Source: Actinomycetospora soli
Lineage (GTDB): Bacteria; Actinomycetota; Actinomycetes; Mycobacteriales; Pseudonocardiaceae
Length of the DNA: 64,000 nucleotides
Reading direction: 5' to 3'
NCBI RefSeq assembly: GCF_021026295.1
Contig: NZ_JAJNDA010000017.1
Location: forward strand, 62,001 to 126,000
The notes beneath the pieces were generated by a model that was not told the DNA's origin, did not search any database, and worked only from the letters and a program-made list of their open reading frames with translations. This document shows, piece by piece, positions 43,080 through 50,207 of this stretch (position 1 is the first letter of the stretch; each line of letters begins with the position of its first letter). Position numbers and translations under genes: made by a program.

Positions 43080-43901
43080 TCAGTGCTGCAGCTCGCGGGT
43101 GACGAGGCTCTCCAGCGGCGTCATGTCCGGCTCCTTCTCCCACAGCATCCACGGACGGGTGCCCGCGCGGTAGGAGGCCTCGAGCTGGTTGCGCTCCTTC
43201 AGGGTGTCCGCCGGGAGCCAGAAGCCCTCGTACGGGTAGCCCATGAGCTTGCCCTCGGCCGCGAGCGCCGTGCAGGCGTCGCCGACGAGGTCGCCGTTCT
43301 CCGGGATGCGGTCGATGACCGAGGGCCGCAGCACGAAGTAGCCCCCGTTCTCCCGCACCCCCATGTCGGTGACCGGGTGGATCGAGGTGATCCGGTCGTC
43401 CGCGTCGGACTCCACGATGTGGAACACCGCCTGCGGCAGCACCGCCAGCAGCGCCGCCTCGGCGTCCGAGTCGGAGAACCGCTTGACCATCTGGTCGAGC
43501 GGGGCGTCGGTGAGGACGTCGGCGTAGTTGGCGAGGAACATCTCGTCGTCCTCGACGAGGTGGCGCACCCGCCGCAGCCGCTCCCCGATCGGCGACTCCA
43601 GGCCGGTGTGGACGAAGTGGATCGTCCAGTCGGCGATGTCGGAGCCGCCGAGCTCGATCTGCCCCTCCCGCAGGGTGAAGTCGTTCGACTCCGTCTCGCG
43701 GTAGTTGAGGAAGTAGTCCTTGATGTGGTGCGAGCCGTAACCCAGGCAGAGGATGAACTCCTTGTGCCCGAAGTGGGCGTAGTAGCGCATCACGTGCCAG
43801 ATCAGCGGGCGCGGCCCGACCATCTGCATCGGCTTGGGGACGTCGGAGTCCCCATCCCGCATCCGCATGCCGAAACCGCCGCAGAACAGGACGACCTTCA
43901 C
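43080..43901 (-). CDS. rfbF: Glucose-1-phosphate cytidylyltransferase-like nucleotidyltransferase
   Basis: A 273-residue nucleotidyltransferase. KVVLFCGGFGMRMRDGDSDV is the NTP-binding Gly loop, PKPMQMVGPRPLIWHVMRYY and FILCLGYGSHHIKDYFLNY are highly characteristic of RfbF, and LANYADVLTD supplies the metal Asp. It activates a sugar-1-phosphate as CDP-sugar (usually glucose), the entry to CDP-3,6-dideoxyhexoses. CDP-glucose 4,6-dehydratase (RfbG) is not in the window, so the adjacent epimerase-like enzyme may take its role, or dehydration is encoded elsewhere. It sits between the methyltransferase and deacetylase genes. Confidence 0.85.
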   Translation of the reverse strand: MKVVLFCGGFGMRMRDGDSDVPKPMQMVGPRPLIWHVMRYYAHFGHKEFILCLGYGSHHIKDYFLNYRETESNDFTLREGQIELGGSDIADWTIHFVHTGLESPIGERLRRVRHLVEDDEMFLANYADVLTDAPLDQMVKRFSDSDAEAALLAVLPQAVFHIVESDADDRITSIHPVTDMGVRENGGYFVLRPSVIDRIPENGDLVGDACTALAAEGKLMGYPYEGFWLPADTLKERNQLEASYRAGTRPWMLWEKEPDMTPLESLVTRELQH

Positions 43902-43922
43902 TGCAGTACCTCTCGGGTTGAC

Positions 43923-45209
43923 TCAGGCAGGGGTGCTGCCGGGCTCCACGACCTCGAGGGCCGGGATCGGGAACACGAGCTTGCCGCCCCACTCGGCCAC
44001 CGGCGCCAGCTGGGCGGTGATCTCGTCGCGCAGGTTCCACGGCAGCACGAGCACGTAGTCGGGCCGGTCGGCGTCGATGCGCTCCGGCGGGTGGATCGGG
44101 ATCCGCGTGCCGGGCGTGTACCGCCCGTGCTTGTAGGGGTTCCGGTCCACGGTGTAGGCGAGCAGGTCCGGGCGGATGCCGCAGTAGTTCAGCAGCGTGT
44201 TGCCCTTGCCCGGCGCCCCGTAGCCGACCACCGTCTTGCCGGCGTCGGCCGCGTCGATCAGGAAGCGCATCAGGTCGTTGCGGATGCGCGAGACCTCACG
44301 AGCGAAGCCCGCGTGGCCCTCGACGGTGTCCAGGCCGGCCTTGGCCTCGTCCGCGAGCACCTTCCCGACGGCGGGTGAGCGCTCGGCCCCCAGCTCGCTC
44401 GGCCGGGCCCAGAGCCGGATCGACCCGCCGTGGGTCGGGACCAGCTCGACGTCGACCAGGTCGAGACCGCCGCCGGCCAGCGCCCTGATGGCCGTGCCGA
44501 CCGTGTAGTACTGGAAGTGCTCGTGGTAGATCGTGTCGAACTGGCGGTAGGCCACGAGGGTCAGCAGGTGCTGCACCTCGATCGACACCCACCCGTCGTC
44601 GGCCAGCATCGCCCGCAGGCCCTGCGTGAAGCCCACGACGTCGGGGATGTGCGCGTAGACGTTGTTCGCGACGACGAGGTCGGCCGGGCCGTGCTCGGCC
44701 CGCACCGCCGCCCCGGTCTCCGGCGAGAGGAACGCCGTGACCGTCGGGACGCCCTTGTCGCGGGCCGCCTGGCCCACGTTCACGCTCGGCTCGACGCCGA
44801 CCGCGCGCATGCCGTCGGCGACGACGTGCTGGAGCAGGTAGCCGTCGTTCGAGGCGGCCTCGACGACGAGCGAGTCGCGCGTCAGGCCCGCCCGCTCGGT
44901 GGCCGCGGTGACGAAGCGGCGCGCGTGCTCGACCCAGGAGGTGGAGAACGACGAGAAGTACGCGTACTCCGTGAACGTCTCGTCCGGGTCGATCAGCGGC
45001 GGCAGCTGCACCAGCAGGCACGACCGGCACACCCGCGGGTGCAGCGGGAAGGTCGGCTCCGGGCCCTCGAGCGCCTCGGCGGTGAGGAACAGCTCGCAGG
45101 GCGGGGTGGCCCCCAGGTCGACGAAGCTCTCCAGCTCCGTCGAGCCGCACAGGCGGCAGGCCAGGCTCGGCGCGCCCATCGTCTCTCCCGTCGCTCCGCT
45201 CGCTCCCAT
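43923..45209 (-). CDS. SAM-dependent sugar C-methyltransferase (zinc module + methyltransferase)
   Basis: A 428-residue NovU/TylCIII/TcaB9-type enzyme. An N-terminal zinc-binding module (CRLCGSTEL...CRSC), a SAM loop VVEAASNDGYLLQHV and the catalytic YHEHFQYYTV with intact Glu-His are present. The C-terminal domain has KTVVGYGAPGKGNTLLNYCG and DYVLVLPWNLRDEI. It should add a methyl group to C-3 of a nucleotide-bound 4-keto sugar. It is the intact counterpart of the altered copy at 39638. The first ATG (45209) overlaps the upstream stop. A second at 45179, with GGGAGAG before it, starts right at the zinc module and may be the true start. Confidence 0.87.
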   Translation of the reverse strand: MGASGATGETMGAPSLACRLCGSTELESFVDLGATPPCELFLTAEALEGPEPTFPLHPRVCRSCLLVQLPPLIDPDETFTEYAYFSSFSTSWVEHARRFVTAATERAGLTRDSLVVEAASNDGYLLQHVVADGMRAVGVEPSVNVGQAARDKGVPTVTAFLSPETGAAVRAEHGPADLVVANNVYAHIPDVVGFTQGLRAMLADDGWVSIEVQHLLTLVAYRQFDTIYHEHFQYYTVGTAIRALAGGGLDLVDVELVPTHGGSIRLWARPSELGAERSPAVGKVLADEAKAGLDTVEGHAGFAREVSRIRNDLMRFLIDAADAGKTVVGYGAPGKGNTLLNYCGIRPDLLAYTVDRNPYKHGRYTPGTRIPIHPPERIDADRPDYVLVLPWNLRDEITAQLAPVAEWGGKLVFPIPALEVVEPGSTPA

Positions 45210-46954
45210 CAGTAGGCCCCGTCACCCCGGAAGACGGCCGAGACCGTCTTCCACAGGATGACCAGGTCCATGGCGGGCGACCAGTTCTCCACGTAGCGCA
45301 GGTCCAACCGGACCGACTCCTCCCACGACAGATCGGATCGGCCGCTGACCTGCCACAGACCCGTCATGCCCGGCCGCACCAGGAACTTGCGCTTGGCGGC
45401 GTCGGAGTAGGCGTCGACCTCTCCGGGCAGCGGCGGGCGGGGCCCGACCAGCGACATCGAGCCCCCGACGACGTTGAACAGCTGCGGGAGCTCGTCCAGA
45501 GAGTAGCGGCGCAGCATCGAGCCGATCCGGGTCACCCGGGGGTCGCGGCGCAGCTTGAACAGCGGACCCGACCCGTCGTTACCGCCCGCGACCACCTGGG
45601 CACGGAGACGATCCGCGTCCGGGACCATCGAGCGGAACTTGACCATGCGGAACGTCCGGCCCCGCAGCCCGACGCGCGTCTGGCGGTAGAAGACCGGCCC
45701 GCCGTCGAGCTTGACGAACAGCGCGATGAGCAGGAAGACCGGCGCCAGGGCGAGCACGAGAGCGATCGAGGCGGCCCGGTCGAAGAGCAGCTTGCCGATG
45801 CGCGGCACGCCCGACAGGCGCGGCTCGGTGAGGCGCAGCAGCGGCAGGCCGTCCACCGGCGCCACGTGCAGACGCGGGCCGGCGACCTCCATGAGGCCGG
45901 GGTCGACGACGAGCTCGGACCCGGTGCCCTCGAGGTCCCAGGCGAGACGGTGCAGCCGCTTCGGGCTCCAGCCGGGGGTCTGCGCGACGGCGACGACGCC
46001 GAAGCGGCCGGTCCGCACCGAGGCGGGGAGCGAGTCGAGGTCGCCGATCACCGGCACGCCCGCGACGTGGCCCTGGCCCTCCTCGCCGAGGCCGGTCGGG
46101 GTGCAGGCCCCGGTGACGACCCAGCCGATGTGCGCGACGCGGCGGGTGCGCTCGATGAGGTCGCGCACCGACTCCTCGGTGCCGATCGCGAGCACGGGCA
46201 GCAGGCCGCGCCCGCGCTTGCGGGCCTGGTGCAGCCAGCGGCGCAGCGTGTAGCGGCCGGCCATGGACAGCAGTCCGGCGACCGGGAGGATGCCGAACAC
46301 CCACGGCCGCACGCCGGTGCGCTCGAGCACGAGGCCGGCCAGCGCGAGCAGGATCGCCGCGCTGACGTAGCCGCGCATCAGGCGGCTCCACTCCTCGGAG
46401 CCCTGGCCGAGCACCCGGGGGTCCCAGGCGCGGGCCGCGCCGATGGCCAGCGGCACCAGCACCATCGAGACGGCGGCCAGGACCCACGGGTTGGTGCCGC
46501 GGTCCGCGCTGCCGGCCCCGAAGCCGATGAGCGCGCCGAGCACGGCGCACACGGCCAGCACCAGCAGGTCGCTCGCCGCGACCGCCAGCGCGAACTTCGA
46601 CTGCCAGCTCGTCGCGGTGGCGACGCTGCCCGGCTGCCCGGGTCCCTCGTCGTCCCAGATGCGGATGAAGCCCGGCGCGGTCGGGTCCGGGTCCACGAAC
46701 GGCTCGGGAGCGTCCGCGGGCTGCCCCGAGGGGCGCGCCGTGGTGGTCGGCGCCCCTCCCGCCCGGGTGGTCGGGCGCGTCTCCGCCGCCCCCGGTCGAG
46801 CTCCGCTCCGCTGCGTCTCCGCCGCGATCGGTCGAGCTCCGCTCCGCTGCGTCTCCGCCGCCGTGCGCGCTCCGCCCCGCTGCGCCTCCGGCGTGGCCGG
46901 GATCTCGCCGGTGTCGGCCGGGTCGGTCCGGCCGTCCAGCTCGGTGCCGCTCAC
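45209..46954 (-). CDS. Initiating polyprenyl-phosphate sugar-1-phosphate transferase (WbaP/CpsE type)
   Basis: A 581-residue membrane enzyme that starts glycan synthesis by moving a sugar-1-phosphate from a nucleotide to undecaprenyl phosphate. The N-terminal ~100 residues are low complexity with 12-residue repeats containing ETQRSGARP. Four TM helices (about 115-235) precede a CoA-binding-like domain. The C-terminal catalytic domain has a membrane hairpin (ALVLALAPVFLLIALFVKL), GPVFYRQTRVGLRGRTFRM, KFRSM, SMLRRYSLDELPQLFNV and VGPRPPLPGEV, the full bacterial sugar transferase signature. The GTG at 46954 follows AGGGGCG. It heads the five-gene leftward operon, next to the tRNA locus. Sugar identity cannot be read from sequence. 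Confidence 0.92.
   Translation of the reverse strand: MSGTELDGRTDPADTGEIPATPEAQRGGARTAAETQRSGARPIAAETQRSGARPGAAETRPTTRAGGAPTTTARPSGQPADAPEPFVDPDPTAPGFIRIWDDEGPGQPGSVATATSWQSKFALAVAASDLLVLAVCAVLGALIGFGAGSADRGTNPWVLAAVSMVLVPLAIGAARAWDPRVLGQGSEEWSRLMRGYVSAAILLALAGLVLERTGVRPWVFGILPVAGLLSMAGRYTLRRWLHQARKRGRGLLPVLAIGTEESVRDLIERTRRVAHIGWVVTGACTPTGLGEEGQGHVAGVPVIGDLDSLPASVRTGRFGVVAVAQTPGWSPKRLHRLAWDLEGTGSELVVDPGLMEVAGPRLHVAPVDGLPLLRLTEPRLSGVPRIGKLLFDRAASIALVLALAPVFLLIALFVKLDGGPVFYRQTRVGLRGRTFRMVKFRSMVPDADRLRAQVVAGGNDGSGPLFKLRRDPRVTRIGSMLRRYSLDELPQLFNVVGGSMSLVGPRPPLPGEVDAYSDAAKRKFLVRPGMTGLWQVSGRSDLSWEESVRLDLRYVENWSPAMDLVILWKTVSAVFRGDGAY
46794..46856 (-). repeat. Two tandem copies of a 27-bp repeat, inside the sugar transferase gene
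   Basis: Copies at 46794-46820 and 46830-46856 (36-bp period, encoding ETQRSGAR units), with a degenerate third to their right. The same 27 bases occur on the opposite strand at 51994-52020 in the GGDEF gene. Core on the minus strand: GGAGACGCAGCGGAGCGG. Confidence 0.85.
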
Positions 46955-47322
46955 GCGTTCGCCCCTGTTCTGAGCGCCGGGGTGCGGCCGTGCGGCCGCG
47001 CTCCCGTCGCCCGACGTCGATCGTCGCCCGTGCGGTGGTGCGGGTGGCCGGGCGGGTGGCCGACGCACACGTCCCGTGTCCGTCCCACGCGCCCACCTCC
47101 CTCGCACGGCGTCCGCCACCGGCCGGCGGATCGGGTCCTCCACCACGAGAGACGCACGTGCGCCGGGCGGGTTGCGCTCCGGTCCCGCGTGAGTCACGTC
47201 ATGATCCCGATCGCGGCTCCTGGTGGGGATCAACGAGGGCGCCGGTCCTCGGTCACGGGCGCGACCGGGGGCGCTGCGGTCCGTCGTGTCACCATGAGCG
47301 CTGCGGACCACCGGTCCGCTCA
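46955..47322. promoter_or_regulatory. Upstream region of the sugar-transferase operon and the tRNA gene
   Basis: No gene is seen in 368 bases. It should contain the leftward promoter of the sugar-transferase operon and the rightward tRNA promoter. An inverted pair TGATCCC (47202-47208) / GGGATCA (47226-47232) could form a hairpin or a protein-binding site. No clear -35/-10 pair was found. Confidence 0.35.
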
Positions 47323-47393
47323 TCCGCCGTGGTGTAAGGGCAACACCTCGGATTTTGGTTCCGATGATCCTGGTTCGAATCCAGGCGGCGGAG
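47323..47393 (+). tRNA. tRNA-Gln (anticodon TTG)
   Basis: A full cloverleaf folds: acceptor TCCGCCG pairs with CGGCGGA, the D-arm is GGTGTAAGGGCAACACC, the anticodon stem TCGGA/TCCGA encloses loop TTTTGGT with TTG at positions 34-36, and the T-arm is CCTGG-TTCGAAT-CCAGG. The discriminator base is G and CCA is not encoded. TTG reads CAA glutamine codons. A tRNA-Gln near glmU is also found in other actinobacteria. Confidence 0.95.
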
Positions 47394-47416
47394 CAGCACG
47401 TCCGGGAGGGAACGTC

Positions 47417-47824
47417 GTGGAGGGCAGGCGTGTCGCCGCCGCCGGGGCCGTGGTCCACGACGCCACCGGCCGCCTCCTGCTCGTCCGCCGGGGCCGGGAA
47501 CCGCAGGTCGGACGGTGGACCCTGCCCGGTGGCCGCGTCGAGCCCGGCGAGTCGCCGGCCGAGGCGGCGGCCCGTGAGGTGACCGAGGAGACCGGGATCG
47601 TCGTGACGGTCGGGCGGGAGTGGCTCGTGCTCGAGCGCCCCGGACCCGACGGCGTGGTCTTCGAGATCCACGACTTCACCGCCGACGTCCTCGGGGGTGA
47701 GCTGCGTCCCGGCGACGACGCGACGGACGCCGGGTGGTTCACCGCCGCGGAGCTGGCGGAGCTGCCGCTGACGACCGATCTGCTGGGGATCCTGGACCGC
47801 GCCGGCCTGTTGCCGCGGGTGTGA
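47417..47824 (+). CDS. NUDIX hydrolase
   Basis: A 135-residue pyrophosphohydrolase. The Nudix box GRVEPGESPAEAAAREVTEE (G-x5-E-x7-R-E-x-x-E-E) is complete, preceded by GRWTLPG and followed by Thr-Gly-Ile. It hydrolyses a nucleoside diphosphate linked to another group. The short length and MutT-like layout suggest sanitation of oxidised or unusual nucleotides, but specificity cannot be read. The GTG start follows GGGAGGG by six bases and lies 24 bases after the tRNA. The neighbouring OhrR-like regulator would fit a loose oxidative-stress theme. Confidence 0.88.
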   Translation: MEGRRVAAAGAVVHDATGRLLLVRRGREPQVGRWTLPGGRVEPGESPAEAAAREVTEETGIVVTVGREWLVLERPGPDGVVFEIHDFTADVLGGELRPGDDATDAGWFTAAELAELPLTTDLLGILDRAGLLPRV

Positions 47825-47883
47825 CCCTGCGGGTCGATCAGTGTCCGGACAGTGAGGATCTCACAAGGGATGCAACATGCGTT

Positions 47884-47889
47884 TACCCT
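47884..47889 (+). promoter_or_regulatory. Probable -10 box of the ohrR-like gene (leaderless)
   Basis: TACCCT ends six bases before the ATG at 47896. There is no Shine-Dalgarno of note. The flanking GATGCAACATGCGTTT is less GC-rich and may include an operator. The similar palindrome TTGCGTGCAA occurs after the gene near 48446. Confidence 0.4.
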
Positions 47890-47895
47890 AAGAGA

Positions 47896-48384
47896 ATGAC
47901 CACGGCCGAGGCAGGAACGGGCACGCAGCCGTTCACGATCGACGGGCAGCTGTGTTTCGCACTGCACTCTGCCTCGCGGGCGATGACCGCCTGCTACCGC
48001 CAGGGCCTCGACGCCCTGGGCCTGACGTACAGCCAGTACGCGGTGATGCTCGTGCTCTGGCAGCACGACGCCGTGTCCATGGGCTACCTCTGCGAGCAGC
48101 TGCACCTCGACTCGGGCACGCTCTCGCCCCTGCTCAAGCGCCTGGAGAAGCAGGGCCGGGTGACGCGGCGCCGCCGGCCCGAGGACGAGCGCACGCTCGA
48201 GATCGCGTGCACCGAGGAGGGTCGGGCGCTCTACGACCAGGCGCGCGAGGTCCAGCGCGACGTCGAGCGCGCCACCGGCATGAACGGGTCCGACCTCGCC
48301 GCCCTGCGCGGGCAGCTCGACGACCTCGCCGACCGGCTGCGCACCGCGACCACCCTGCAGGAGCAGCAGGTCGGCCGGGGCTGA
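47896..48384 (+). CDS. ohrR: MarR-family regulator, OhrR-like
   Basis: A 162-residue winged-helix repressor. QLCFALHSASRAMTACYRQG contains the peroxide-sensing Cys (Cys20) in the position conserved in OhrR. LGLTYSQYAVMLVLWQHD, LCEQLHLDSGTLSPLLKRLE (recognition helix) and the wing RRRPEDERTLEI follow closely. OhrR releases DNA when its Cys is oxidised by organic hydroperoxides. The usual target gene, ohr, is not adjacent, so the regulon lies elsewhere. A leaderless start at ATG 47896 is suggested by the -10 box six bases upstream. Assignment as OhrR rather than another MarR protein rests on the Cys and the helix sequence. Confidence 0.82.
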   Translation: MTTAEAGTGTQPFTIDGQLCFALHSASRAMTACYRQGLDALGLTYSQYAVMLVLWQHDAVSMGYLCEQLHLDSGTLSPLLKRLEKQGRVTRRRRPEDERTLEIACTEEGRALYDQAREVQRDVERATGMNGSDLAALRGQLDDLADRLRTATTLQEQQVGRG

Positions 48385-48409
48385 GCCCGGCTCCACGACG
48401 CAGGAGCAC

Positions 48410-48427
48410 CCCGTCCGGCCGGACGGG
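48410..48427. terminator. Palindromic terminator after ohrR-like gene
   Basis: Perfect palindrome CCCGTCCGGCCGGACGGG, giving a 7-bp stem with GGCC loop, followed by CTCTTGCCT. It lies 26 bases after the stop of the MarR gene. Confidence 0.6.
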
Positions 48428-48515
48428 CTCTTGCCTCCCTGATCGGTTGCGTGCAATCTCATCGGGTCTCTCCTGCCCGAGCAGGCAGGTCCCCTCCTCG
48501 CCGGGAGCGCCGCCG

Positions 48516-48767
48516 ATGAGCACACCGACCCGTCTCCGCCCCGCCGCGACGCCCGCCGCCCGCTGTCCGGTGTGCCTCGCCGCCGTCGCGCCGGACCCCG
48601 ACGGCACGGTGCGCGTGGTCGGTCTCGCCCCGCGCGAGGCGCCGCGCCTGTGGGTGTGGGGCCCGGCCGTGGTGCACGACGAGTGCCGCTACGACGTCCG
48701 GACCCCGCTCGACGACCGCACCGGCTACCTGCCGGTGGAGCAGCGGGTGCGCACCGCCGGCCCCTGA
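48516..48767 (+). CDS. Small hypothetical protein with CPVC motif
   Basis: An 83-residue protein of unknown function. RCPVCLAAVAPDPDGTVRVV looks like half a zinc knuckle. A second pair is less clear (one Cys and one His in VVHDECRYDV), so Cys2-His-Cys zinc binding is possible. GGGAG stands ten bases before the ATG. There is no TM helix or signal. It is not overlapped by a better frame and shows strong GC bias at third positions. It lies between the OhrR-like gene and the RsbW-like gene on the same strand. Confidence 0.6.
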   Translation: MSTPTRLRPAATPAARCPVCLAAVAPDPDGTVRVVGLAPREAPRLWVWGPAVVHDECRYDVRTPLDDRTGYLPVEQRVRTAGP

Positions 48768-48850
48768 TCCGACGCGGCCTCGTTTCCCGCCCCGGCCACG
48801 GGGGTAGTAGCGGACGTCTCACGTCGTCGCACCGGGGAGCCGACCCTTCC

Positions 48851-49315
48851 GTGACCCCGCAGGCCCCGCTCGACCTCGACCTGACGGCCCAGGCCGCGCC
48901 GCCCCAGGTCGGAGCCTTCCGCCGCTCGCTGCGCCGGTGGCTCGGCGAGGTGCTCGACGCCGTCGTCGGGACCGGCACGACGGCCACCGAGGACGAGCTC
49001 GAGGACCTCGCCGACGATCTCGTGCTCGCCGCGAGCGAGGCGCTCGAGAACGTCGTCGACCACGCCTACGCGGACGTCGACCCCGGCCCGATGTCGCTGC
49101 GGGCCCGGGTGCACGACATGACCGTCGCCGTGGTGGTGACCGACCGCGGGCGCTGGCGCGAGCCGCCGACGGGACCCTCCTCCCGGGGTCGCGGGCTGGA
49201 GATGATGGAGCGTCTCGCCGAGACGCGGGTCGAGCGGGCCGAGCCGGGCACGGTGGTCACGCTGTCCCGGCGCCTCCCGCACGAGGCGCACGAGCGGCCG
49301 GCCGCCCAGGCCTGA
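48851..49315 (+). CDS. RsbW/anti-sigma-type HATPase domain protein
   Basis: A 154-residue GHKL ATPase-like protein. LVLAASEALENVVDHAY is the N box, VAVVVTDRGRWREPP is the D-x-G-x-W-type G1 box, and SRGRGLEMMERLAETR is the G2 region. Such proteins are Ser/Thr kinases that bind sigma factors or phosphorylate anti-sigma antagonists. No sigma or antagonist gene is adjacent, but a SpoIIE-type phosphatase at 62745 is a possible functional partner. The GTG start lies 12 bases after GGGGAG. It converges on the PAP2 gene. Confidence 0.8.
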   Translation: MTPQAPLDLDLTAQAAPPQVGAFRRSLRRWLGEVLDAVVGTGTTATEDELEDLADDLVLAASEALENVVDHAYADVDPGPMSLRARVHDMTVAVVVTDRGRWREPPTGPSSRGRGLEMMERLAETRVERAEPGTVVTLSRRLPHEAHERPAAQA

Positions 49316-49340
49316 GACGCGCCGCCCCCGGGCGCGGCGG

Positions 49341-50057
49341 TCAGCGCAGGGCCGGCAGGCGACGGGTCACGTCGGCGTCGGCCTCGGGCTCCGCCGCGGC
49401 GAGGTCGGCGAACGCGTCGACCGCGAGGGCGGCGGGGCCGACGACCGCGAGCACCACGGCGACCGCGCCGAGCACGTCGCTGGGGTCGTGCAGGTCGCGG
49501 CCGACGAGGCTCACCCCGACCGCGAGCACGCCGAGGGCGAGGGCGACGACGGCGCCGACGCGCGGGGCGCGCGCGAGCCGCGGGGCCGAGAGCACGAGCA
49601 CCGCGGCGACGGCCGCGAGCGAGGCGACCGCGGTGGTGTGTCCGCTGGGGAAGGCCAGCTCGCCGCCCCGGGTCCGCCCGACGATGGGCTTGAGCACGAG
49701 CGAGGTCAGCACCATCGCCGCCGGGGGCGCCACCAGCACCAGGGCGAGCCCCCGGCCGCCGCGGCCCCACCAGGCCACCGCCGCCGTCACCAGCAGCAGC
49801 ACCGCCACGGGCACCGGGTCGCCCAGCGCGGCGAGGGCCTCCCCCACCACGGCCCGCGCCCCGTGGTGCATCGGCACGAGGGCGGCGAGCGCGCGGTCGA
49901 GGGGTCCCGCGGAGGAGGTCCCGGCCACCTGCACCGCGAGCACGCCCACGACCAGCACCCCGAGACCGACCGCCGGGAGCACCGCCCGTCGACCGGCCGG
50001 GGACACGAGTCGGGTGCCGGTCACACGGCCGTCGATCACCGCTCCGCTCTGCGCCAT
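49341..50057 (-). CDS. PAP2-family membrane phosphatase
   Basis: A 238-residue membrane protein with five or six TM helices. LKPIVGRTRGG, FPSGHTTAVAS and SLVGRDLHDPSDVLGAV match the three phosphatase motifs K-x6-RP, PSGH and SRx5Hx3D. The first ends Arg-Thr instead of Arg-Pro and the third has Gly-Arg for Ser-Arg. Members dephosphorylate lipid pyrophosphates such as undecaprenyl pyrophosphate, so a role in carrier recycling for glycan or peptidoglycan synthesis fits the region. The ATG at 50057 is the first good start before the N-terminal TM helix. It is divergent from the GGDEF gene. Confidence 0.85.
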   Translation of the reverse strand: MAQSGAVIDGRVTGTRLVSPAGRRAVLPAVGLGVLVVGVLAVQVAGTSSAGPLDRALAALVPMHHGARAVVGEALAALGDPVPVAVLLLVTAAVAWWGRGGRGLALVLVAPPAAMVLTSLVLKPIVGRTRGGELAFPSGHTTAVASLAAVAAVLVLSAPRLARAPRVGAVVALALGVLAVGVSLVGRDLHDPSDVLGAVAVVLAVVGPAALAVDAFADLAAAEPEADADVTRRLPALR

Positions 50058-50207
50058 ACGAGTCCCAACGACGCCGGGCCACCCGGGCTGCGCCTGCGGC
50101 GTCCGCATGTGCACAATTCCTGTGACACGGAGCGACGAGGCTTCCGCGCTCCGTGATCGACACCGGGTGACCCCGGCCTCCGTCGGGTCAGGGCGGAGGG
50201 ATGGCGC

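Noticed and set aside
47323-47420. Integrative element attached to tRNA-Gln
   Set aside because: No integrase gene and no direct repeat of the tRNA 3' end was seen in the window.
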